A stretch of 64,000 bases of DNA, taken from the NCBI RefSeq assembly GCF_020193575.1, contig NZ_JADYVD010000011.1, positions 90,513-154,512 on the forward strand. The letters run 5' to 3'. Position numbers and translations under genes: made by a program. The stretch is from Ensifer sp. IC4062. GTDB taxonomy: Bacteria > Pseudomonadota > Alphaproteobacteria > Rhizobiales > Rhizobiaceae. This document shows, one piece after another, positions 15,405 to 23,734 of the stretch. The notes beneath the pieces were generated by a model. It did no database searches, had not been told where the DNA came from, and saw only the letters and a list, made by a program, of their open reading frames with translations. Numbering within the stretch: position 1 is the first letter of the stretch; each line of letters starts with the position of its first letter.

Positions 15405-17582
15405 ATGGTTTCGACCTATATCGACTTCAATCTCATTACCCGCGACATGAGGGCCAGTCTCAATCGCGTGTCGATCCAGCCGCTGGTCGCGCGCGAGGCC
15501 GAATACTACAAAGCGAACATCGGCAAGGTGACGTCGGTCGATGAATTTCTCGATGATTATCGCCTCTATTCCTACGCAATGAAGGCCCACGGCCTTGAGG
15601 ACATGACCTATGCGGTCGCTTTCATGCGAAAGGTTCTCGAGAGCGATCTTGCGGATGACAACAGCTTTGCCAATCGCCTGACGGACGAGCGGTATCGAAA
15701 CTTCGCCGAAGCGTTCAGTTTTGGTTCATCGACTGCCGTTGCCCAGACGGACGCCCAGACCGATGCGCTGATCGGGCTTTACAGCGAGACGATCGCGAAC
15801 CAGTCGAATGTGCTCAATGCCGAGACGAATTACTACAACGCGGTGATCGATACCGTGACGGATGTCGACCAGTTCCTGGGCAATGAACGCCTCAGGACCT
15901 ATGCGATGAAGGCCTTCGAGTTCGATCCGAAATACACGTCCTATTCCCATTTGAGACAGATCCTGACCAGCGACGTCAACGATCCGAACAGCTACGTTAA
16001 CAAGCTCGGCAGCAGCTCGGCGCTGAATTTCGCAAAGGCGTTCAATTTTCAGACCGACGGTAGCTTGCCCGCCAACACGCTGCCGCAGAGCGCGGCGCAA
16101 AAGAGTGCCATCAACGAAAACTACATCCTGAACGCCAGCGACCGCGTTACGTCGGCCGAGGCGCTGCTCAACAAGAGCTACTACGAGGCGAATATCGGCA
16201 GCATCACGACGGTCGCCGCGTTGAAGGCCGACACCCGTTTGCTGAACTATGTGGTGACCGCCTTCGGATTGCCGCCGAGCACCTTGACGACGACTGTCGA
16301 GAACATTCTGACCAGTGACCTCGACGATCCCAATAGCTACGCCAACACGATGGGTGGCGAATACAATAAGGCCTACAAGGCCATGGCGGCCGCCTTCAAT
16401 TTCCAGACCGACGGCACGCTCGCTAGCGGCGACGACGCGCAGACGGCGGCGCAGATTGCCACCACATCCGATGGATATATGATCCATTACAACGACAAGG
16501 ATGATGCTGCAGACGAGGCTTTGATCTCTCGTTTCAAGATGCTGATCAACACACTGACGAGCGTCGACAATCTGCTCAACGATTCCAGCATGATGACGCT
16601 TACGCTGCGCGCCTTCGGTCTCGAAGAGGAGGGGGACAGCTTGCGCAAGCTGAGGCGGGTGCTAACCAGCGATCTCAACGACCCCGACAGCTATGCCAAT
16701 TCTCTCAAGGATGAGCGTTATGTGAAGCTCGCCAAGGCGTTCAACTTCGAGCCCGATGGCTCGCTCGGCGCGCCGAAGCTAGCGCAATCCGAGGCCGAAA
16801 TCCTCAATACTTCCAAGGCCTATGTCATCGAAAAGAGCCGCTTCGGCACAGACGAAGACAAGACCAAGGCGCAGGAAGAGGCGAAATACTACAGTGCCGA
16901 GATGCAGAAGATCGAAACGCGCGACGACTTGCTCGCTAACCGGCGTCTGGTCGATTTCGTCCTTGTCGCCGCAGGGATCGATCCTGAGACGGTCGAGACC
17001 AGCTACCTCAGGGAGATTTTTGCGTCCGATCTCGATGATCCGGAAAGCATTATCAACACGGTGGACGACACTCGCTATCGCGAGATCGTCGCTTCTTTCA
17101 ATTTCGACGTCGAAGGAAAGCTTGCGCGCGGAGCCGCAGGCGAAATCCAAACCCGGCGCGGCATCATCGCGACGATGGATCTTTACCTCAACCAGACGCT
17201 CGAAGAAAACGCCGGCGAGGACAATGCCGGTGTCCGCCTGGCGCTCTACTTCAAGCGCATGGTCTCGGACGTCAACACAGCCTACGACCTTCTTGCCGAC
17301 AGCGCCTTGATGCAGGTCGTCCGAACCGCCTTCAGCATCCCGCAGGAGATGGCAAGCAGCGATATCGATATTCAGGCCGAATACATCAAGCGGGTGATGA
17401 ATATCGAGGATCTCCACGATCCCGAGAAGCTCGAGAAACTCCTGCAGCGTTTCACCGCGCTTTATGACGTCGAGAACAACACCGATGTCTCTCCCGCCGC
17501 CACCATTCTGTCAGGCAACGGCGGTTTCGGCATTAGTGCCGATACGCTAATGCAACTGACGCAGCTCAGGATGGGCGGCTAG
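15405..17582 (+). CDS. DUF1217 multi-repeat protein (flagellar-associated family)
   Basis: A 725-residue acidic soluble protein built from tandem DUF1217 units. The unit hallmark (SDL-x-DPNSYAN-x-L ... FAKAFNF) recurs at about residues 79, 188, 303, 421 and 540, every 110-120 residues, with a degenerate sixth near 665 (LHDPEKLEKLLQRFTALYD). DUF1217 proteins in alphaproteobacteria are often encoded in flagellar clusters; no flagellar gene is present around this one. There is no signal peptide, which would be compatible with export through a flagellar-type apparatus or with a cytoplasmic role. The start at 15405 begins MVSTYIDFNLITRDM, the family N-terminus; the frame is open to 15291. Confidence 0.85.
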   Translation: MVSTYIDFNLITRDMRASLNRVSIQPLVAREAEYYKANIGKVTSVDEFLDDYRLYSYAMKAHGLEDMTYAVAFMRKVLESDLADDNSFANRLTDERYRNFAEAFSFGSSTAVAQTDAQTDALIGLYSETIANQSNVLNAETNYYNAVIDTVTDVDQFLGNERLRTYAMKAFEFDPKYTSYSHLRQILTSDVNDPNSYVNKLGSSSALNFAKAFNFQTDGSLPANTLPQSAAQKSAINENYILNASDRVTSAEALLNKSYYEANIGSITTVAALKADTRLLNYVVTAFGLPPSTLTTTVENILTSDLDDPNSYANTMGGEYNKAYKAMAAAFNFQTDGTLASGDDAQTAAQIATTSDGYMIHYNDKDDAADEALISRFKMLINTLTSVDNLLNDSSMMTLTLRAFGLEEEGDSLRKLRRVLTSDLNDPDSYANSLKDERYVKLAKAFNFEPDGSLGAPKLAQSEAEILNTSKAYVIEKSRFGTDEDKTKAQEEAKYYSAEMQKIETRDDLLANRRLVDFVLVAAGIDPETVETSYLREIFASDLDDPESIINTVDDTRYREIVASFNFDVEGKLARGAAGEIQTRRGIIATMDLYLNQTLEENAGEDNAGVRLALYFKRMVSDVNTAYDLLADSALMQVVRTAFSIPQEMASSDIDIQAEYIKRVMNIEDLHDPEKLEKLLQRFTALYDVENNTDVSPAATILSGNGGFGISADTLMQLTQLRMGG

Positions 17583-17583
17583 A

Positions 17584-19020
17584 TCACATAGACCTTGAGT
17601 GCAGCACCTTGTCGGGATTCATGATGCCTGCGGGGTCGAGGGCATGCTTGATCCGCTGCATCAGTTCGATCTCGATTGCCGGGCGGATTTCCGCAAGTTC
17701 ATCGCGCTTCAATTGACCGATGCCGTGCTCGGCAGAGATCGATCCGAGATGTTTCAGCACAATGCCGTGGACGATGCCGTTCATCTCGCGCCAACGGTCG
17801 AGAAACGCCTGCTTGTCGGCGCCGACTGGCTGGGAAATATTGTAATGGATGTTGCCATCGCCCATGTGGCCGAAGGCACATATACGGGCCCCGGGTATGG
17901 CTCTCATGACGGCGGCATCGGCCTCGGCCATGAAGGCGGGGATGCTCGATACGGGCACCGACACATCGTGCTTGATCGATCCGCCTTCCGGCTTCTGTGC
18001 CGGCGACATGCTTTCGCGCATGTGCCACATCGCCTTGCGCTGGGTCTCGTTCGTCGCGATGACCGCATTTTCGACAAGGCCATCGCTGACGCCCGTTTCG
18101 AGCAGACCCTGGATCATGCGTTCCGCGCTTTCGGCGGAATCCAAGGTCGAAATATCGATCAGCGCATACCAGGAATGGACTGTCGGCATCGGGTCGCGCA
18201 CACCCGGAATATGCCGGGTGGTAAACTCTATGCCGATCCTCGGTATCAGCTCGAAACCCGTCAGCGCCGAACCGCAGAGGCTTGAAGCCCGGTCGAAAAG
18301 GGCAAGCGCATCCTCGACGCTCTTTAGGCCCGCGAACGCGACCTGATGGCCGAGCGGCTTCGGAAACAGCTTCAGGACGGCGCCGGTAATGACGCCGAGC
18401 GTTCCTTCCGCGCCGATGAAAAGGTCGCGGAGATCATAGCCGGTGTTATCCTTCTTCAGCCGGCGTAATCCGTCCCAGATTTCGCCGGTCGGCAGCACGA
18501 CCTCCAGCCCCAGGCAGAGCTGGCGCATACTGCCGTAGGCGAGCACGGCCGTGCCGCCGGCATTGGTCGAGAGATTGCCGCCGATTCGGGCGGAACCTTC
18601 AGAGCCGAGCGAGAGTGGGAAGAGTCGTCCGTTATCGTCCGCCGCCTTCTGGATATCCGCGAGGATGCAGCCGGCATCGGCCACGATGACATTGCCGACG
18701 GGATCGACGTCGCGGATGCGGTTCAGCCGCTCGAGCGAAAGAACCATATCGGCTTTTCCCTCGCGCGGGATTTGGCCGGCCACGTGTCCGGTATTGCCGC
18801 CCTGCGGGACGATCGCGGTGCGGGTCTGGCTTGCCAGGCACATGATGCGCGAGACTTCCTCGACAGAGCCGGGCCTGAGTACGAGTGGGGTGGTGCCATG
18901 ATAGAGCCCGCGTGACTCGACGAGATAAGGCGCGATCTCTGCCGGGCCGCTAAGCGCGTTTCCGCTGCCGACGATGTCGATGAAAGAGGCGATCAGTTCG
19001 GGCGAAAGTATGGTCGTCAT
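17584..19020 (-). CDS. FAD-binding 2-hydroxyacid dehydrogenase (GlcD/D-lactate dehydrogenase type)
   Basis: A 478-residue flavoprotein of the VAO/PCMH family. The N-terminal FAD-binding domain shows VPQGGNTGHVAGQIP, and GGNLSTNAGGTAVLAYGSMR. The C-terminal FAD_oxidase_C domain has FGHMGDGNIHYNIS and SAEHGIGQLKRDEL, matching D-lactate, D-2-hydroxyglutarate or glycolate dehydrogenases. The exact substrate cannot be decided; D-2-hydroxyglutarate dehydrogenase is a good alternative. It follows the Sua5-type gene by 28 bases on the same strand. It converges with the DUF1217 gene, with one base between the stop codons. Confidence 0.88.
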   Translation of the reverse strand: MTTILSPELIASFIDIVGSGNALSGPAEIAPYLVESRGLYHGTTPLVLRPGSVEEVSRIMCLASQTRTAIVPQGGNTGHVAGQIPREGKADMVLSLERLNRIRDVDPVGNVIVADAGCILADIQKAADDNGRLFPLSLGSEGSARIGGNLSTNAGGTAVLAYGSMRQLCLGLEVVLPTGEIWDGLRRLKKDNTGYDLRDLFIGAEGTLGVITGAVLKLFPKPLGHQVAFAGLKSVEDALALFDRASSLCGSALTGFELIPRIGIEFTTRHIPGVRDPMPTVHSWYALIDISTLDSAESAERMIQGLLETGVSDGLVENAVIATNETQRKAMWHMRESMSPAQKPEGGSIKHDVSVPVSSIPAFMAEADAAVMRAIPGARICAFGHMGDGNIHYNISQPVGADKQAFLDRWREMNGIVHGIVLKHLGSISAEHGIGQLKRDELAEIRPAIEIELMQRIKHALDPAGIMNPDKVLHSRSM

Positions 19021-19048
19021 GATCGTTCCTCGTTTTCCTGCGAATTGT

Positions 19049-20023
19049 TCAGCCTCTGGGCGCCGCCGCGCGCTGCAGACGGTCGATGATTGCCTCCCCG
19101 AGGCCTTCCTCCGGAACGGGGCCGAAGGCTATCGTCCGAGCGCCACTCGCATCCGCTTGCTTCATGTAGTCGAAGAGATTGGCGGCCGCCTCGCGGAGGT
19201 TGCCGCCGGGGCTCAAGTCCAGCACGATCGCCGCTTCGCCTTCGCCGGGAAGCGACCTGCCGCCGAAGCGGATCAACGCCTCTCCCGCTCGCACGTCCTC
19301 GGCGTTCAATCGTACGGCTGCGCCCGGAGCGTAATGCGACGCGAGCATGCCGGGCGCCTCGATGGTCGCGCCGGCACTTTCGGGCCGCACGACCTCGCGC
19401 CCAGTGAGTTTCTCGATCACGCCGGCGTCCAACCCGCCGGGTCTCAGCAGCCGCAGGGTGTCGCCTTCAACCTTGATGATCGTCGACTCGAGGCCGATTT
19501 CAGCCGGGCCGGCGTCGAGGATGAGTTTCAGCTTGGAGCCGAGGTCGGCTTCGACATGGGCTGCGCTGGTCGGACTGATCTTGCCGGACGTATTTGCACT
19601 CGGCGCTGCAAGCGGGCGCCCGAAGCGAGCGATCACCTGTCGCGAAAAGCCATCAGGCATGCGGATGCCGAGCGTATCGAGCCCGGCCGAAGCGAGTGCG
19701 TGGACGGTGCTCTCCGGCCGTTGCGGCAGGATAAGGGTAAGGGGGCCCGGCCAAAAGGCTTCCGCAAGCCGGCGCGAAATCAGATCGAACGTCACATGCG
19801 CTTCGGCCATCGCCATATCCGAGACGTGGCAGATCAGCGGATTGAAACGGGGCCGGCCCTTCATCTCGTAAATGCGGCTGATCGCGTCGGGGTTCGTCGC
19901 GTCCGCCGCAAGGCCGTAGACCGTCTCCGTCGGGATCGCGACGGGCCCGCCCCCGGAAAGAACGGCGCAGGCTTGCTCGATCGCCAAGTCCGGCTCTGTG
20001 CGTGTATCGATGATTTCGGCCAT
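19049..20023 (-). CDS. L-threonylcarbamoyladenylate synthase (Sua5/YrdC type)
   Basis: Makes threonylcarbamoyl-AMP from threonine, bicarbonate and ATP, the precursor for the t6A37 modification of ANN-decoding tRNAs. The 324-residue length, with an N-terminal YrdC domain (GGPVAIPTETVYGLAADATN, KGRPRFNPLICHV, SANTSGKISPT) followed by a C-terminal Sua5 domain (MLASHYAPGAAVRLN), makes it the long Sua5 form rather than the short TsaC. Start ATG at 20023. The FAD-linked dehydrogenase gene follows after 28 bases. Upstream lies an R2 repeat. Confidence 0.93.
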   Translation of the reverse strand: MAEIIDTRTEPDLAIEQACAVLSGGGPVAIPTETVYGLAADATNPDAISRIYEMKGRPRFNPLICHVSDMAMAEAHVTFDLISRRLAEAFWPGPLTLILPQRPESTVHALASAGLDTLGIRMPDGFSRQVIARFGRPLAAPSANTSGKISPTSAAHVEADLGSKLKLILDAGPAEIGLESTIIKVEGDTLRLLRPGGLDAGVIEKLTGREVVRPESAGATIEAPGMLASHYAPGAAVRLNAEDVRAGEALIRFGGRSLPGEGEAAIVLDLSPGGNLREAAANLFDYMKQADASGARTIAFGPVPEEGLGEAIIDRLQRAAAPRG

Positions 20024-20093
20024 GACGGTTCCGTTCGCCTTTTCCGTCGCTTCCTTAACGGACGTGCCGGAAAAACAGAACGATTTTCTTCGT

Positions 20094-20145
20094 CAATGCA
20101 TCTCGTCCAAAAGTGCGCAGCGGTTTTGGGACAACGGCATGCATA
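20094..20145. repeat. R2 intergenic palindromic repeat, copy b
   Basis: CAATGCATCTCGTCCAAAAG ... CGGTTTTGGGACAACGGCATGCAT: the same palindromic element as at 4770-4820, with a handful of differences. It separates the Sua5-type gene from the hypothetical gene ending at 20168. Confidence 0.8.
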
Positions 20146-20167
20146 CAAACGGTGCCGACCGGGTCGG

Positions 20168-20767
20168 TCAAAGGCTGCGGATGATTTTGCGTAGTGCGTC
20201 GTCCCGTGCACCCAGCATCAGGACGTTCTTCAGCGCTATCTTCGGGTCCTGCGTCCGGAAGATCAGGCCGTTGCCCCGCACATTGCGGTTTATGACCATC
20301 TGCCCATCGTCGCCGCCAGGCTCGATGGCGACGGCGAAATACATGCGCGAATAATCCCGCCGTATGCGATCGAAGAAATGCGTCTCGTCGCCGAGATCGG
20401 AGAAGAAGTTCGCGAAATAGAAGGCCCAGGTGATGTCGTGCGTACGTTCGAGATGCGTTTTCGCGGCGGTCACATGGCAGTAGCCGAGATGCGGACTGTT
20501 CGGCAGGGTGCGGGGAAAGATCATCTTCGGGAATTGGATCGAAGAATGGAACGCGTTGATCCGCTTGTGGGTCGTCTCTCCGGCCGCCGATAGCTTCCGC
20601 CCCGTTTGCTCCGCCACCTCCTCATGCGTCAGGTAGCGCCGCTGCTCGGCTATCCAGTGCCGTCGGCGGTCGATCCGTCCGGTCCGGAGGAATTCCGCGT
20701 GGGGCGTGGCCTTTGATGCGGGGATCAAGGCTCTTGTGCCGGTGTCGTAGTATCTCAGTCTTGCCAT
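20168..20767 (-). CDS. Hypothetical protein
   Basis: About 199 residues, not recognised. There is no signal peptide or membrane helix. It is rich in aromatic residues and histidines (HDITWAFYFANFFSDLGDETHFF) and ends with PKIALKNVLMLGARDDALRKIIRSL. The start MARLRYYDTG at 20767 is the likeliest; ATG at 20782 and the open frame to 20878 are alternatives. Codon use looks normal for the window. It stands alone, transcribed away from the riboswitch-controlled operon. Confidence 0.6.
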   Translation of the reverse strand: MARLRYYDTGTRALIPASKATPHAEFLRTGRIDRRRHWIAEQRRYLTHEEVAEQTGRKLSAAGETTHKRINAFHSSIQFPKMIFPRTLPNSPHLGYCHVTAAKTHLERTHDITWAFYFANFFSDLGDETHFFDRIRRDYSRMYFAVAIEPGGDDGQMVINRNVRGNGLIFRTQDPKIALKNVLMLGARDDALRKIIRSL

Positions 20768-20818
20768 CCGCGCCGGCGCCATCCTTGTCGCGAAACGAGT
20801 TGATCCGTCCCGGAACGC

Positions 20819-20834
20819 TAACCCTTCAGGGTTA
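20819..20834. promoter_or_regulatory. Perfect palindrome upstream of the hypothetical gene
   Basis: TAACCCTTCAGGGTTA: 7-base arms with a 2-base centre, 52 bases upstream of the proposed start at 20767. Its size and position fit a dimeric repressor operator. No regulator is identified. Confidence 0.35.
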
Positions 20835-21094
20835 ACAGATGATTTTTCAACACAATTGGCCGATGCCAAACACTCCACAGCAGTGTCGCAAAATGGCCAG
20901 CCCGTTTCGTGCCCGGGATGACGCTGCCGAAAAAATCGCCAGTCGCTTAAATTTTCAGCTATCGCATTGTTTATAATAATTAATATCGATCACAACGTCG
21001 GTGCTTGATGAGCGAACACCGTGTCGTCTTTCCGGAAGCGGATGTCGTCAATCGGCAAATGAAAAGACACTGTGCGCGCTTAGATATGGACACT

Positions 21095-21266
21095 CAAGGT
21101 GCCGCTCCAAGGAAGGCGGAGAATTGGGAAGCCGGTCAGATCCCGGCGCTGCCCCCGCAACGGTGGTGGAGTGAAGCCACGGCAAAAGGCCACTGGACAG
21201 TGTGTCCGGGAAGGCGCCGGGCGGGTCCCTTTAGGGGCCGCTCCAGAGCCCGGAAACCAGCCTTGG
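21095..21266 (+). ncRNA. Cobalamin (AdoCbl-type) riboswitch
   Basis: The conserved blocks of the B12 element occur in order and at normal spacing: GGGAAGCCGGTCAGATCCCGG (from 21126, 20 of these bases pair as P3-like stem), the core CTGCCCCCGCAAC at 21149-21161, CCACTGG at 21190-21196, GGGAAGGC at 21208-21215, and the B12-box-like GCCCGGAAACCAGCC at 21248-21262. CAAGG (21095-21099) and CCTTG (21261-21265) can close the P1 helix. In known cases cobalamin binding lowers expression of the downstream gene. Here that is the Rieske oxygenase gene starting at 21387. Confidence 0.93.
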
Positions 21267-21322
21267 GACGAAAAATCGACCGTAACTGGTTGCGGCGGGC
21301 AGCCGGATCGGAGCCTTTGACA

Positions 21323-21340
21323 GCCGACATCATTGTCGGC
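21323..21340 (+). promoter_or_regulatory. Small perfect hairpin in the riboswitch leader
   Basis: GCCGACA and TGTCGGC (7 bp, 4-base loop) lie between the aptamer and the ribosome-binding-site hairpin. It may be part of the expression platform. Confidence 0.4.
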
Positions 21341-21346
21341 GTTGGT

Positions 21347-21385
21347 TCCTGTCCTGCCTCTCCGAACTGCTGAACGAGGACAGGA
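21347..21385 (+). promoter_or_regulatory. Ribosome-binding-site-sequestering hairpin (riboswitch expression platform)
   Basis: TCCTGTCCT (21347-21355) is exactly complementary to AGGACAGGA (21377-21385), which contains the Shine-Dalgarno bases directly before the ATG at 21387. A 9-bp stem with a 21-base loop would hide the ribosome-binding site, which fits translational control by the upstream cobalamin aptamer. Confidence 0.7.
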
Positions 21386-21386
21386 C

Positions 21387-22631
21387 ATGGACATTCAGAA
21401 TGATATGCTGCGCCGGCTCACAAACCGCCGCGAGGGCTATAGCCTCGACCGGGTCTTCTACACCGATCCGGACTTTTACCGGCAAGACCTCGAGCACATC
21501 TGGTACAAGGATTGGCTCTTCATCGGCCACGACTGCGAAATTCCGAAAGCGGGCAACTACTTTACCGTTCAGGTCGGCGACTATCCGATCGTTGTCGTCC
21601 GCGACCGGCAGGGAGCGATCCGGGCGCTCCACAATTCCTGCCGGCACCGCGGCTCGCGGGTCTGCACGCAGCACAAGGGCTCATCGGCCAAGCTCGTCTG
21701 TCCCTATCACCAGTGGACCTACGAACTGGACGGCAAGCTGCTTTTCGCCCGGCAGATGCCCGAAGGCTTCGACCCGGCTCAGCACAGCCTGAAGCCGGTC
21801 CATTGCGAAACGGTTGGCGGCTACATCTTCATCAGCCTCGCCGACAGGCCAATGGACTTCCAGCCGTTCCGCGAGACGGTCGACAGCTATCTCGCCCCGC
21901 ATCGCCTTGGCGAAACAAAGGTCGCCTACGAGAGTACGATCGTCGAGAAGGGCAATTGGAAGCTTGTCTGGGAGAACAACCGCGAGTGCTATCATTGCGC
22001 CGCCAACCATCCGGAGCTTTGCCGCACCTACCCGGAAGCCCCGACAGTAACGGGCGTCCAGGGTGCGATGAACGATCCGGAGATCGGCGCCCATTGGGAA
22101 AGGTGTGAGGCGGCGGGCCTTCCGAGCACCTTCAGGATTGCGTCGACCGGCCAGTTTCGGATGACGAGGATGCCGCTGATCAACGGCGCCGAGAGCTATA
22201 CCATGTCCGGGCAGCCGGCCGTCCGCAAACAGCTGTCGGCGGGCGTCAACGAGCGCGGGATCGGCACGCTCTTGCTCTTCCACTACCCGACCACCTGGAA
22301 CCATGTGCTCGGCGATCACGCAATCACCTTCCGCGTGCTGCCGCTCGGGCCAGAACTGACGCAGGTCACCACCAAATGGCTGGTCAGCAAGGATGCCGTC
22401 GAAGGGGTCGATTACACCATCGAGGATCTTACCCACGTCTGGACCGAGACCAACGACCAGGATCGCCAGATCGTCGAGGAAAACGCCTTTGGTATCCGCT
22501 CACCAGCCTATGAGCCGGGCCCCTATTCGGCCGAGCACGAGGGCGGCGTGATGCAGTTCGTCGAATGGTACTGCAATTTCATGCAGGGCCGGCTCCAGGG
22601 CGACGCCGCTCCTCTCTCGCGGGTGGCATGA
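21387..22631 (+). CDS. gbcA: Rieske-type oxygenase, probable glycine betaine monooxygenase subunit
   Basis: A 414-residue Rieske non-heme iron oxygenase. The [2Fe-2S] ligands are CRHRG...C-PYH in CRHRGSRVCTQHKG and LVCPYHQW. The mononuclear iron site lies in NNRECYHCAANHPELC. These blocks and the length match GbcA, which removes a methyl group from glycine betaine as formaldehyde to give dimethylglycine. Other quaternary-amine demethylases (stachydrine, carnitine) are alternatives. The start at 21387 is fixed by the sequestered ribosome-binding site. The reductase gene overlaps by 4 bases (ATGA). Expression should fall when cobalamin is abundant, according to the upstream riboswitch. Confidence 0.85.
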   Translation: MDIQNDMLRRLTNRREGYSLDRVFYTDPDFYRQDLEHIWYKDWLFIGHDCEIPKAGNYFTVQVGDYPIVVVRDRQGAIRALHNSCRHRGSRVCTQHKGSSAKLVCPYHQWTYELDGKLLFARQMPEGFDPAQHSLKPVHCETVGGYIFISLADRPMDFQPFRETVDSYLAPHRLGETKVAYESTIVEKGNWKLVWENNRECYHCAANHPELCRTYPEAPTVTGVQGAMNDPEIGAHWERCEAAGLPSTFRIASTGQFRMTRMPLINGAESYTMSGQPAVRKQLSAGVNERGIGTLLLFHYPTTWNHVLGDHAITFRVLPLGPELTQVTTKWLVSKDAVEGVDYTIEDLTHVWTETNDQDRQIVEENAFGIRSPAYEPGPYSAEHEGGVMQFVEWYCNFMQGRLQGDAAPLSRVA

Positions 22632-23722
22632 CCATGGAAATGGGCTCCTCCTTCCGCCATTTCGATGAGCTGCACCCATGGATCGATCGGCAGCATCTGC
22701 TCGAATGCATATCGGCCGTGGTCGAGACCGCAGACGTGATGACCTTCACCTTCCGGTCGGACAAGCCGGCCTGGTTCCGCTATCTGCCAGGGCAGTTCGT
22801 CACGCTGGAACTGCCCGTCGGCGAGGAGCCGGTGATGCGTACCTACACGCTGTCATCCTCGCCATCACGCCCGCTCTCGGTTGCCGTCACCGTCAAGGCG
22901 CAGCCGGAAAGCATCGGCACGCGCTGGATGTTCGACAATCTGAAGCCGGGCATGAGGCTGAAGGCGCTCGGGCCGCTCGGGGATTTCAGCTTCGTTCGCC
23001 ATCCGGGTGAGAAATACCTGTTTATCTCGGCCGGCTCCGGTGTCACGCCGATGATGTCGATGACGCGGTGGATGGCGGACTGCGCGCCCGATACCGACGT
23101 CACCTTCATTTCCTGCGCGCGTCGGCCGGAGGACCTCCTATTCCGTTCCGAGCTGGAGGTTCTCGCCCGCCAGATGCGGCGGTTCAATCTCGGTTTTCTC
23201 GTCGAGGGCCATGAGGCGCGCCATGGCTGGCATGGGCTGCGCGGTCGCATCGATGCGACGAAGTTGCCTCTGCTCGCGCCGGACTTCCTGGAGCGGACGG
23301 TCTTTTGCTGCGGGCCTGAACCCTTCATGCGCGGCGTCAGGGAGATGCTGAAGGGTGCCGGCTTCGATATGGCGCGTTATCACGAGGAGAGCTTCCAGCC
23401 CGCCGCTGCACCGGCGGCCGAGGAGCTTGCGGTGCGCGCCGGTGCCGGAGCTTCGACGGAGGCGGCTCGGGTAACCTTCACCATGAGCGGCAAGGACGTG
23501 ACTGTGGTGCCGGGCCAAACGATCCTGCAGGCCGCCCGCGCCAACGGCGTCAGGATCGGTGCCGCCTGCGAGGGCGGCATCTGTGGAACGTGTCGCGTGA
23601 TGAAGGTCGCCGGCGACGTCGAAATGAACCACAATGGCGGCATACTCGACGACGAGATCGAGGAGGGCTACATCCTTGCCTGCTGCTCTCGGCCGCTCGG
23701 CGACGTGCGGATCGAGGCTTGA
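22628..23722 (+). CDS. gbcB: NAD(P)H:ferredoxin reductase partner of the Rieske oxygenase
   Basis: A 364-residue electron-transfer protein that feeds electrons from NAD(P)H to the oxygenase. Domain order: FAD-binding domain (VMRTYTLSSSPSRP, residues about 60-75), NAD-binding domain (LFISAGSGVTPMMSM near 135, FCCGPEPFMRGVREML), and a C-terminal plant-type [2Fe-2S] ferredoxin (ACEGGICGTCRVMK plus YILACCSRP, the four-cysteine set). The start at 22628 overlaps the gbcA stop. The frame is open to 22565 inside gbcA, but that is not used. It converges with the GH25 gene, with 12 bases between stops. Confidence 0.87.
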   Translation: MTMEMGSSFRHFDELHPWIDRQHLLECISAVVETADVMTFTFRSDKPAWFRYLPGQFVTLELPVGEEPVMRTYTLSSSPSRPLSVAVTVKAQPESIGTRWMFDNLKPGMRLKALGPLGDFSFVRHPGEKYLFISAGSGVTPMMSMTRWMADCAPDTDVTFISCARRPEDLLFRSELEVLARQMRRFNLGFLVEGHEARHGWHGLRGRIDATKLPLLAPDFLERTVFCCGPEPFMRGVREMLKGAGFDMARYHEESFQPAAAPAAEELAVRAGAGASTEAARVTFTMSGKDVTVVPGQTILQAARANGVRIGAACEGGICGTCRVMKVAGDVEMNHNGGILDDEIEEGYILACCSRPLGDVRIEA

Positions 23723-23734
23723 CGGGCGGGGGCG

